Under the pieces are notes generated by a model that had not been told where the DNA came from, did not search any database, and saw only the letters and a program-made list of their open reading frames with translations. Shown piece after piece: positions 56,660 to 64,000 of a stretch of 64,000 nucleotides of DNA. Numbering within the stretch: position 1 is the first letter of the stretch; every line of letters begins with the position of its first letter. The stretch is from contig NZ_FNGI01000005.1 of assembly GCF_900102945.1 (NCBI RefSeq), positions 182,263 to 246,262 of the forward strand, given 5' to 3'. The DNA comes from Modicisalibacter muralis (GTDB lineage Bacteria > Pseudomonadota > Gammaproteobacteria > Pseudomonadales > Halomonadaceae). The translations under genes and the position numbers were made by a program.

Positions 56660-58051
56660 ATGACCGATACCGCTTTTTCCCAACTCGCCCTGCGTCCGGC
56701 GCTGCTCACCGCGCTCAAAGCACTGGGCTACGCCCGAATGACGCCGGTCCAGGCGGACAGCTTGCCGCCGCTGCTGGCCGGTGACGATTTGATCGTTCAG
56801 GCACGCACCGGCAGCGGCAAGACGGCGGCCTTCGGCCTGGGTCTGTTGCAGGCACTCGACGTTACACGCAACGATGTGCAGGCACTGGTGCTGTGCCCGA
56901 CCCGCGAACTCGCCGATCAGGTCACCAAGGCGCTGCGCGGGCTGGCACGGGCGCTGCCCAACGTCAAGATGCTGACGCTGTGCGGCGGCGTGCCGATCGG
57001 CCCACAGCTCGCTTCTCTGGCACACGGCGCACATATCGTGGTCGGCACGCCGGGGCGCATCGACGACCATCTGCGCAAGGGCTCGCTCACGCTCGGCGCA
57101 GTACGCCAACTGGTGCTCGACGAAGCCGACCGCATGCTCGACATGGGCTTTCGCGACACCCTGGAGCGCATCGTCGCTGAACTACCCGAAAAGCGCCAGA
57201 CGCTGCTGTTCTCGGCGACCTTTCCCGACGATGTCGAGACGCTGAGCGCGACGATTCAGCGTCAACCACGGCGCGTTACCGTCGATGCCCCGGCCGCCCA
57301 GGCATCGATCGAACAATGGGCCTTCACGGTCGAGAAGAGCGCCAAACCCGATGCCGTGATCGCCTTGCTGCATCACTACCAGCCCGAATCGGCGCTGCTG
57401 TTCTGCAATACCAAACGCGATTGCGATGCACTGGCGGCGCATCTCACTGCGCGTGGTTTCAGCGCGCTGGCCCTGCATGGCGATCTCGAGCAGCGCGAGC
57501 GCGATCAGGTGCTGGTGCGCTTCGCCAATCACAGCGTCAACCTGCTGGTGGCCACCGACGTCGCCGCGCGGGGTCTCGATGTGGCCAGCCTGGACATGGT
57601 GATCAGCGTCGACCCGACACCGGACGTGGAGGTTCACCTGCACCGCATCGGGCGCACCGGGCGTGCCGGCGAAAGCGGCTTGGCGCTTTCGCTATTCACG
57701 CCTGGTGAAATGCACCGCCGCGAGCGCATCGAAGCGTACCAGGGCAGCCCGATCGATGACGGGCCCGACACGGCCCTCGACGCCAACGCCTCGGCGAATG
57801 ACGCCAAACGCTACGCGCCGATGGTCACCCTGGATATCGACGGTGGCCGCAAGCACAAGCTGCGCCCCGGCGACGTGGTCGGCGCGCTGACCCGTGACGG
57901 TGCGCTGACGCAGGCGCAGATCGGCAAGATCGACGTATTCGATACCGCCACCTACGTCGCCGTGCATAACAAGGCCGCCAAGCGGGCGCTCGGCCAGATT
58001 CAGGAAGGCCGCATCAAGGGCCGGCGCTTTCGCGCGCGGTTGCTGCGCTGA
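56660..58051 (+). CDS. dbpA: ATP-dependent RNA helicase DbpA
   Basis: 463 residues from ATG (MTDTAFSQLALRPALL); a GTG three codons upstream is in frame. DEAD-box motifs in order are Q motif with 'GYARMTPVQADSLPPLLAGDD', 'ARTGSGKTAAFG', 'PTRELADQV', 'LVLDEADRMLDMGF', 'LLFSATFP' and 'HRIGRTGRAG'. The C-terminal ~75 residues ('RYAPMVTLDIDGGRKHKLRPGD' region) are the DbpA domain that binds 23S rRNA hairpin 92. It remodels 50S subunit assembly. Confidence 0.94.
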   Translation: MTDTAFSQLALRPALLTALKALGYARMTPVQADSLPPLLAGDDLIVQARTGSGKTAAFGLGLLQALDVTRNDVQALVLCPTRELADQVTKALRGLARALPNVKMLTLCGGVPIGPQLASLAHGAHIVVGTPGRIDDHLRKGSLTLGAVRQLVLDEADRMLDMGFRDTLERIVAELPEKRQTLLFSATFPDDVETLSATIQRQPRRVTVDAPAAQASIEQWAFTVEKSAKPDAVIALLHHYQPESALLFCNTKRDCDALAAHLTARGFSALALHGDLEQRERDQVLVRFANHSVNLLVATDVAARGLDVASLDMVISVDPTPDVEVHLHRIGRTGRAGESGLALSLFTPGEMHRRERIEAYQGSPIDDGPDTALDANASANDAKRYAPMVTLDIDGGRKHKLRPGDVVGALTRDGALTQAQIGKIDVFDTATYVAVHNKAAKRALGQIQEGRIKGRRFRARLLR

Positions 58052-58068
58052 AGCCGGTTCACATACGA

Positions 58069-59112
58069 TCAGTCAGCCGACCGGCAATGCATCAATATCG
58101 ACAGCGGCCGGTGGGTCTCGGGATGCAATGGCTCCTCGAGACGCTCTAGCGACAGGCCGGCGCTAGCCAACAATGTCAGCCAATCGCCGAGCGGGCGGTA
58201 ATACCATGGCATCGAAGCCGAAAAATCGCTGCCAAAAGCCTGAAAGTCCTCGCGGCGCCAGCCACTCCGGTATTCCTCGTCACCCAACGCCGCCCAGGGA
58301 TGCAGGGTCTGAATCAGCAAGCGACCGCCCGGCGCCAACCACTCGGTGACACGGCGCAACAATGCGCCGACATCCTCGTCGAGCAGCGAGAAATTAGCCA
58401 CGATGATATCGAAGTCGCTATGCAATGCAGTGGGTAGATCGACACGTTGCGCGCTTGCCAGGGTGGCGTAATCCAGGGCATGGCAGTCGCCGCCTTGCTC
58501 TCGAGCCGATTCGACCAGCGCCTCGCAGGCATCGACGCCCACGGCGGCAACGTTGCGCGTCGTTAGTTCACGGCTCAGCCAGCCCTCGCCGCAACCCAAA
58601 TCCAGCACGCGTCGCGGCGCATGCTCCAACATCGCCGCGACGATGGCGGCATCGGTCACTCGGCGACTGGCGACAAGCCCTTCGCGTATCGCCTGCGTCC
58701 AGGCCTGGGCATTGCAGTCCCAGCTCACTCGCTGAATCTCGCCACGCGGCTTTTCGCCAGCCTCGGCGGTAACCGCGCACACTGCGTCGGATAGGGAAAA
58801 GCCATAATCCCGCTCGATACGCGCCACCCGCACGCGATAACCGCTGTACCAGCGTTCACGCCCCAGCCGCTGGGCCTCGCGATGTTCCAGCTCGGCCTTC
58901 CAGGCGCGAATCGAGGCCTCGTCGCGCCAATACGAAACGGTGATGCCCAATTCATCGCGGGCCGACTCGACACCCAGAAACCCCGGCTGTTGCGCGGCCA
59001 ACTCGACCATGCGCGTAGCCATCTCGGCATAGCCCGCGTGTTGTGGGGTAAGCTCGGAAGTGAAGATCACCGCGTAATACGGCGGCTCGGGAGTATTGGC
59101 GAACGCTTGCAT
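58069..59112 (-). CDS. Fusion of an ABM-type monooxygenase domain and a SAM methyltransferase
   Basis: 347 residues from MQAFANTPEPPYYAVIFTS. Residues ~10-105 form an antibiotic biosynthesis monooxygenase (ABM) ferredoxin-like domain ('YAVIFTSELTPQHAGYAEMATRMVELAAQQPGFLGVES' pattern, 'ITVSYWRDEASIRAWK', 'RVARIERDYGF'). After a ~35-residue linker, residues ~145-347 are a class I methyltransferase with 'RRVLDLGCGEGWLSREL' (SAM-binding motif I) and 'DFDIIVANFSLLDED'. Both parts are usually separate genes. The reading frame is continuous with no frameshift signal. Substrate unknown. Confidence 0.8.
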   Translation of the reverse strand: MQAFANTPEPPYYAVIFTSELTPQHAGYAEMATRMVELAAQQPGFLGVESARDELGITVSYWRDEASIRAWKAELEHREAQRLGRERWYSGYRVRVARIERDYGFSLSDAVCAVTAEAGEKPRGEIQRVSWDCNAQAWTQAIREGLVASRRVTDAAIVAAMLEHAPRRVLDLGCGEGWLSRELTTRNVAAVGVDACEALVESAREQGGDCHALDYATLASAQRVDLPTALHSDFDIIVANFSLLDEDVGALLRRVTEWLAPGGRLLIQTLHPWAALGDEEYRSGWRREDFQAFGSDFSASMPWYYRPLGDWLTLLASAGLSLERLEEPLHPETHRPLSILMHCRSAD

Positions 59113-59179
59113 AGGGCGCACTCTCACGCGTGACGAGGGGACTATTAATAACCCCGCCTCGCGTGGAATGCCAGGCCGC

Positions 59180-59416
59180 TCAATGCAGGGTGCCGGGCAC
59201 CGCCACGTTGTCGTGTTCGCCATCCCATAGCTTGGTGCGGGTGATCGCATGATCGATCATTTCGCGCGCTACCTCGAAGCGACTCTGGCGCAACAGGCCG
59301 GCGGCTTCTTCGGAGAAGCGTATGCGCAGCAGCGGTTCGCCTTCGCTCTCGGCGGGACGCAGGATGATTTCGCCATCGTCGAGTTCGATGATTTCAAGTA
59401 CGGCAGTCTCGGACAC
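59180..59416 (-). CDS. Small conserved protein of unknown function
   Basis: 78 residues from GTG (SETAVLEIIELDDGEIILRPA), preceded by AGAGGTG; the longer frame is rejected for lack of a site. It is acidic, with alternating hydrophobic residues suggesting a small beta/alpha fold, and no membrane segment. A small gene occupies this place between lexA/sulA and topA in Pseudomonas, so it is likely a conserved neighbour of topA. Function unknown. Confidence 0.65.
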   Translation of the reverse strand: MSETAVLEIIELDDGEIILRPAESEGEPLLRIRFSEEAAGLLRQSRFEVAREMIDHAITRTKLWDGEHDNVAVPGTLH

Positions 59417-59570
59417 ATTCACCTCTGTTCTTTTATGAACGCCGGCTCGATAGGCCATCGGCAAGCGATCGATAAGCAATCGTTAAACCAGGGCAACAAA
59501 AAGCGACCAAGGCGAATCGCCATGGCCGCTGTCTCAATGAACTTAGGTTATCACTTTGGGCGGTTTCAGT

Positions 59571-60029
59571 TCACCACTCGGCACTGGTTTCGCGAAGCTC
59601 CGCGAGTTGCTTCTTGAACTCGCCGGCACACCAGCGCAGCTCGTCAGCCAGCGCCACGCGGTCGGCGCTGGCGATTAGTGCGTCGCCGGCCTCGCGCCGC
59701 GCCGCACCTTCGACGTCATGCAGCGCCGTGATGCGCGCGATCAATGTCGCAAGCCAGCTCTCCGGGCGGCCGGCCAGCTCACGCAGCCGTTCGAGTTCCG
59801 CAACGCGCTCGCCGCTCTCGTCGAGCAGTTCGCGCCAGTCGTGATGAGCCAAGCGGGCGTGTTCAGTGAGTTCACGCAGCGCCACGTTGAGCGCCAGTTC
59901 GAGCAGCGCCAGCGCGCCCTCCTCGGTCGCCATGCGCCGCGAGCTGGCATGCTCGTCGTCGCCGCTCGCCACGTCAAGCAGCAGCTCGGCCTGATAGATC
60001 AGCTGGTTGGTGCGGCCCCTCGGGGTCAT
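59571..60029 (-). CDS. DUF6586 family protein
   Basis: 152 residues, all helical. It begins '[18 protein letters not shown]' and has '[20 protein letters not shown]', typical of DUF6586, which is linked to topA in Pseudomonas. Function unknown. The stop lies 150 bp before the small gene downstream. The start overlaps the topA stop by 4 bp, so the two are translated from one message. Confidence 0.85.
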   Translation of the reverse strand: MTPRGRTNQLIYQAELLLDVASGDDEHASSRRMATEEGALALLELALNVALRELTEHARLAHHDWRELLDESGERVAELERLRELAGRPESWLATLIARITALHDVEGAARREAGDALIASADRVALADELRWCAGEFKKQLAELRETSAEW

Positions 60030-62656
60030 TTACGCTTGTCCTCGACCTGCCACTTGCCATTGTCGAACGTGGCTTTCCAACCGGTGGCCTTGCCGTCTTC
60101 GTCGGTCATCACGAACTGGCTCTTGGTCTTGCGCGAGAAGCGGATCTGCGCCGGTCGATTATCCGGGTCCTTCGCGGGCGCCTCGAGCAGAAAGTGGTAT
60201 TTCTCCGGCAAGGCGTCGGCGTGCGACTTGATTTCCTCGACCAATGGCGCGCGCGTCTCGCGGTTCTTGGGAAACTGACTGGCGGCCAGGAACAGACCGC
60301 TGGCGCCATCGCGCAGCACGTAGTGATCGTCGACTTTCTGGCAGCGCAGCTCCGGCATTGGGATCGGGTCCATCTTGGGCGGCGCCGCTTCGCCGCTTCT
60401 CAGCAACTTGCGGGTGTTCTTGCAGTTCTCATTGGTGCAGCCGAAATACTTGCCGAAGCGTCCCGATTTGAGCTGCATGTCGCTGCCGCACTTGTCGCAT
60501 TCGATGGTCGGCCCTTCATAACCCTTGAGCTTGAAGCGGCCCTGTTCGACCTCGTAGCCCTCGCAGTCCGGGCTGTTGCCGCAGATATGCAGCTTGCGTG
60601 TCTCGTCGATCAGGTAGCTGTCCATCGCCGTGCCGCACTTGGGGCAGCGATGCTTGGCGCGCAGCGCATCGGTCTCGGCGTCGTCGCCAGCATCGGCGGC
60701 GACCGCTTCATCGCCAGGAATCAGGTCGATGGTGGTCTTGCAGCGTTCCTTGGGCGGCAGGTTGTAGCCCGAGCAACCCAGGAACACCCCGGTCGAGGCG
60801 GTACGAATCTGCATCTTGCGCCCGCATTTAGGGCAATCGATATCGGTGGGCACCGGCTGGTTGGGGCGCATGCCCTCCTCGCCCTCGGCGTGCTCGAGCT
60901 TGCCGCGAAACTCGGCATAGAAGTCGTCGAGCAGCGCACGCCAGTCGCGCTCGCCTTCGGCGACTTCGTCGAGGCTGTCTTCCATGCGCGCGGTGAAGCT
61001 GTAATCCATCAGGTCACTGAACGATTCAGCAAGCCGGGCGGTGACGATATCGCCGAGTTTCTCGGCATAGAAGCGCCGACTCTCGAGCTTGACGTAACCG
61101 CGATCCTGAATGGTCGAGATGATCGAGGCGTAGGTCGAAGGCCGGCCGATGCCGCGCTTCTCGAGCTCCTTGACCAGGCTGGCCTCGGTGTAACGCGGCG
61201 ACGGCTTGGTGAAGTGTTGCTGAGGGTCAAGCTTTTCCAGGGTCAGTGGTGCGCCCTCGGCCAGGTCGGGCAGGGTCTGGTCTTCGTCCTTCTTGCCGGT
61301 CGGCTTCATTACGCGGGTGTAGCCATCGAACTTGAGCACACGGCCCTTGGCACGCAACTCATAGCCTTCGACCTCGATGGTCAGCGTGGTCGACAGGTAT
61401 TCCGCCGGAGGCATCTGGCAGGCCACGAACTGGCGCCAGATCAGCTCATAGAGGCGTTCGGCATCGCGCTCCATGCCGGCCAGGTCGCTAGCGGTGCGGG
61501 TCACATCCGAAGGGCGAATCGCCTCGTGCGCTTCCTGTGCGCCTTCCTTGCTGGAATAGCGGTTGGGCGCTTCGGGCAGGTAGTGCTTGCCGAACTGGTC
61601 TTCAATGTAATTACGCACACCGGCCACCGCATCCTGGGACAGATTGGTGGAGTCGGTACGCATGTAGGTAATATAACCAGCCTCGTAAAGCCGCTGGGCC
61701 AGGGTCATGGTCTTCTTCACCGAGAAGCCCAGCCGGCCACTGGCGGCTTGTTGCAATGTCGAGGTGATGAACGGTGCGCTGGGCTTGGAGCGAGTCGGTT
61801 TCTCTTCGCGCGCGGTGATTGCCAGGCTGGCCTTCTTGAGCGCCTCGATGCGCTCCAGCGTCTCGGCCTCGGAGGTCGGTCGAAACGGCTTGCCATGCTG
61901 GCGCACCAGTTCGAAGCGCAGCGGTTCGCCCTCGGAACTGATCAGGTCGGCGTGCACGTCCCAGAATTCCTCGGGAATGAAGGCGCGAATCTCGCGTTCG
62001 CGCTCGACGATCAAACGCACCGCCACCGATTGCACGCGCCCGGCGGACAGCCCACGCGCCACCTTGCTCCACAGCAACGGAGAAAGCATGAAGCCGACCA
62101 CGCGGTCGAGGAAGCGCCGGGTCTGCTGGGCCTCGACACGCGGCACGTTGAGGCTGCCCGGCGCCTTGAACGCCTCCTGGATGGCGTTCTTGGTGATCTC
62201 GTTGAACACCACCCGGCGGTAACGCTGCTCGTCGCCGCCGATGGTTTCCTTGAGGTGCCAGGCGATCGCCTCTCCCTCGCGGTCCAAGTCGGTGGCGAGA
62301 TAGATGGCATCGGCCTTCGCGGCGAGCTTGGCCAGTTCGCTGACGACCTTTTCCTTGCCCGGCAAAACCTCGTAGTTGGCCTTCCAGCCATTCGCGGGGT
62401 CGATGCCCATGCGCCGAACCAACTGATCCCAAGCCTTGTGCTTTTTATAGCGGGCCTTTTCGTCGGGCGACATCTTACGCGTGGCCGCCGCCTGGCGAGC
62501 ACGCTCCTTGGGATCGCTGGCGGACTTGCCCGAGCCGCTGGTCGGCAGGTCGCGAATATGGCCCACGCTCGATTTCACGATGAAATCGTTGCCAAGGTAC
62601 TTGTTGATCGTCTTGGCCTTGGCCGGCGACTCGACGATGACCAGTGACTTGCCCAT
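60026..62656 (-). CDS. topA: DNA topoisomerase I
   Basis: 876 residues. The TOPRIM domain starts '[20 protein letters not shown]', with '[16 protein letters not shown]'. The active-site Tyr is in '[14 protein letters not shown]'. The C-terminus has three zinc-ribbon units ('CPKCGRKM', 'CPKCGTAM', 'CDKCGSDM' with their partner Cys) and a further OB-like tail. It relaxes negative supercoils. The spacer between the first SVGHIRDLP and the TOPRIM body is rich in Lys/Ala. Confidence 0.97.
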   Translation of the reverse strand: MGKSLVIVESPAKAKTINKYLGNDFIVKSSVGHIRDLPTSGSGKSASDPKERARQAAATRKMSPDEKARYKKHKAWDQLVRRMGIDPANGWKANYEVLPGKEKVVSELAKLAAKADAIYLATDLDREGEAIAWHLKETIGGDEQRYRRVVFNEITKNAIQEAFKAPGSLNVPRVEAQQTRRFLDRVVGFMLSPLLWSKVARGLSAGRVQSVAVRLIVEREREIRAFIPEEFWDVHADLISSEGEPLRFELVRQHGKPFRPTSEAETLERIEALKKASLAITAREEKPTRSKPSAPFITSTLQQAASGRLGFSVKKTMTLAQRLYEAGYITYMRTDSTNLSQDAVAGVRNYIEDQFGKHYLPEAPNRYSSKEGAQEAHEAIRPSDVTRTASDLAGMERDAERLYELIWRQFVACQMPPAEYLSTTLTIEVEGYELRAKGRVLKFDGYTRVMKPTGKKDEDQTLPDLAEGAPLTLEKLDPQQHFTKPSPRYTEASLVKELEKRGIGRPSTYASIISTIQDRGYVKLESRRFYAEKLGDIVTARLAESFSDLMDYSFTARMEDSLDEVAEGERDWRALLDDFYAEFRGKLEHAEGEEGMRPNQPVPTDIDCPKCGRKMQIRTASTGVFLGCSGYNLPPKERCKTTIDLIPGDEAVAADAGDDAETDALRAKHRCPKCGTAMDSYLIDETRKLHICGNSPDCEGYEVEQGRFKLKGYEGPTIECDKCGSDMQLKSGRFGKYFGCTNENCKNTRKLLRSGEAAPPKMDPIPMPELRCQKVDDHYVLRDGASGLFLAASQFPKNRETRAPLVEEIKSHADALPEKYHFLLEAPAKDPDNRPAQIRFSRKTKSQFVMTDEDGKATGWKATFDNGKWQVEDKRK

Positions 62657-63101
62657 AGTGCTCCACTTTGCTCGAGCCGATACGCGGGAGAGCCCGCTGC
62701 CATCGGCGGCTTGTCCATCGTGCCGGAATAGGTTTCCGACCGGAAAAATGCGCCTACCCTACCCCAGCGGTTGGTTTCGCGCCAGTGATCGCTGAGCGCC
62801 ACAGCTTTGAAAAGCCGACGATAGAACGATACCCATCAGCCACAACGACATTAGCCGCGACTCATCCGTATGCGCAAGCCGGCACTTTATTATGCGCAGC
62901 AATAATGTCGTAACGGCGTGAGTAGATGGTTCCTTTACCAATCCCTTTCAAGCCGCATCGAGTCCGGTCGAAGCATGCTGTACCATGATGTAGTAAAATG
63001 ACTACATTGATTCTGTACGACACTTCTATGTGTCCCGACCATGACACTGCCAATGTGGTCCGATCAGCACAGTCGCTTATAAGGACAAAGAGGAGATTTT
63101 C
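62657..63101. other. Intergenic region between topA and pyruvate kinase
   Basis: About 445 bases, divergent promoters for topA and pyk. It holds the ATGTAGT/ACTACAT inverted repeat at 62988-63007. No protein-like frame or RNA gene is recognised. Confidence 0.6.
62988..63007. promoter_or_regulatory. Inverted repeat upstream of pyk, HexR-like
   Basis: ATGTAGT-AAAATG-ACTACAT, perfect 7-bp arms, about 95 bp upstream of the pyruvate kinase start. Its left half TGTAGTAAAAT fits the HexR operator pattern TGTARTWWWATTACA, and pyk genes are common HexR targets. The right arm is 3 bp too far away for that consensus, so another regulator is possible. Confidence 0.35.
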
Positions 63102-64000
63102 ATGCACGGCCCTGTACACGCCCCCATCCGCCGCACCAAGATCGTCGCCACCCTGGGCCCCGCCAGCGACCGTGACGGCGTGCTCGATGCGCTGATCGCC
63201 GCCGGGGTCGACGTGGTGCGCCTGAACTTCTCCCACGGCGCGCCCGAGGATCACCGCCGGCGCCTCGTCGCGGTGCGCGAGGCCGCCGAGCGCCACGGGC
63301 GTACCGTCGCCGCGCTGGGTGACCTGCAGGGGCCGAAGATCCGCATCGCGCGCTTCGCCGAGGGCGCGGTGCATCTCGACGAGGGCCAGGCGTTCGTCCT
63401 CGACATGTCGCTTGAGCGCGATGCCGGCGACGCCCACCGGGTCGGCTGCGATTACCCGACGCTGGCCGAGGACGTCGCCGCCGGCGACGTGCTGCTGCTC
63501 GACGACGGCCGCCTCGAGCTGGTGGTCGAGCGGGTCGAGGCGCCGCGCGTGCACACCACGGTGCGCGTCGGCGGCAAGCTGTCCAACAACAAGGGCATCA
63601 ACAAGCAGGGCGGCGGGCTGTCCGCCGCCGCGCTGACCGACAAGGACCGCGCGGATCTGAAGACCGCCATCGACATCGGCGTCGACTACCTGGCGATCTC
63701 CTTCCCGCGTAGCGCCGCCGACATGCAACTCGCCCGCGAGCTGCTCGGCGAGGCCGGCCAGGACATCGGCCTGGTCGCCAAGATCGAGCGCGCCGAGGCG
63801 GTCGCCGACCCCGAGACGCTGGACGACATCATCCGCGCCTCCGAGGCGGTGATGGTCGCGCGCGGCGATCTCGGCGTGGAGATCGGCGATGCCCAGCTGA
63901 TCGGCGTGCAGAAGCGCATCATCCAGCGCGCCAGGACCCTCAACCGCGCGGTGATCACCGCCACCCAGATGATGGAATCGATGATCGGCGCCCCGCTGCC
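63102..64000 (+). CDS. pyk: Pyruvate kinase, 3' end beyond window
   Basis: About 299 codons are visible and the frame is open at the edge. It begins [20 protein letters not shown], with AGGAG 6 bp upstream. Pyruvate kinase motifs are '[16 protein letters not shown]', '[15 protein letters not shown]', '[13 protein letters not shown]', 'KIERAEAV' and '[13 protein letters not shown]', the metal- and phosphoenolpyruvate-binding region, then '[12 protein letters not shown]'. It makes pyruvate and ATP from phosphoenolpyruvate. Its G+C is visibly higher than its neighbours (63241-63300 has 50 G+C in 60). Confidence 0.95.
   Translation, partial: MHGPVHAPIRRTKIVATLGPASDRDGVLDALIAAGVDVVRLNFSHGAPEDHRRRLVAVREAAERHGRTVAALGDLQGPKIRIARFAEGAVHLDEGQAFVLDMSLERDAGDAHRVGCDYPTLAEDVAAGDVLLLDDGRLELVVERVEAPRVHTTVRVGGKLSNNKGINKQGGGLSAAALTDKDRADLKTAIDIGVDYLAISFPRSAADMQLARELLGEAGQDIGLVAKIERAEAVADPETLDDIIRASEAVMVARGDLGVEIGDAQLIGVQKRIIQRARTLNRAVITATQMMESMIGAPL

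Noticed and set aside
60194..62647. 817-codon open frame antisense to topA
   Set aside because: High-G+C shadow frame; it has no domain signature and mirrors the topA codons, whose protein is certain.

Overview
The window looks like chromosomal DNA of a halophilic gammaproteobacterium of the Halomonas/Chromohalobacter group. It carries ectoine hydroxylase (ectD), a complete Na+-translocating NADH:quinone oxidoreductase (nqrABCDEF with apbE and nqrM), high G+C coding DNA, and a gene order (lolDC, sthA, nqr, long-form gap, mfd, DUF6586, topA) that I recall from Pseudomonas. This is inference from gene content; no rRNA or other marker is present. I saw no tRNA, rRNA, CRISPR array or complete insertion sequence.

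Layout. 1-2839: start of a probable comEC, a DUF2062 membrane protein, and lolD/lolC. 2917-3011: imperfect ~20-bp tandem repeats. 3033-5048: aguA-aguB (agmatine to putrescine), followed by a duplicated scrap of the aguB 3' end. 5150-8797: trhO, a Tus-family replication-terminus protein, a YrhK-like membrane protein and sthA. 8852-16083: nqr operon with its maturation genes. 16451-21627: long-form gap and mfd, divergent. 21759-23856: an Lpp/OprI-like lipoprotein between two YkuD L,D-transpeptidases. 24066-29270: DUF488 gene and an NHEJ operon (ligD, small zinc-ribbon gene, two ku genes).

29349-34546: a three-gene set of a tyrosinase, a ~588-aa protein of unknown function and an exported protein with one CxxCH heme site. 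This is the best candidate for an undescribed system. 34758-36731: a PAAR-type toxin gene (probable type VI secretion cargo), an A+T-rich two-TM candidate immunity gene, and a decayed toxin-tip remnant. 36881-43825: ferritin-like protein, two membrane-anchored glutamate-synthase-domain proteins around an Fsr-type exporter, YtoQ and DUF4202. 43850-53803: ABC-F ATPase, succinate-semialdehyde-type dehydrogenase, ectD, a Ser/Thr kinase, and the branched-chain 2-oxoacid dehydrogenase genes (E2, E1beta, E1alpha). 54090-62656: Aquifex-type aconitase, NYN protein, dbpA, an ABM-methyltransferase fusion, two small conserved genes and topA. 63102-end: the start of a pyruvate kinase with visibly higher G+C.

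Two ~150-160 bp copies of an IS5-like MITE lie at 39435-39585 and 51465-51622. The second separates E1beta from E2 inside the branched-chain dehydrogenase operon. A perfect palindrome resembling the LiuR operator lies between that operon and the divergent aconitase. Taken together the region is a stable core chromosome (envelope, sodium energetics, glycolysis, DNA repair and topology) with accessory insertions at about 29-37 kb.
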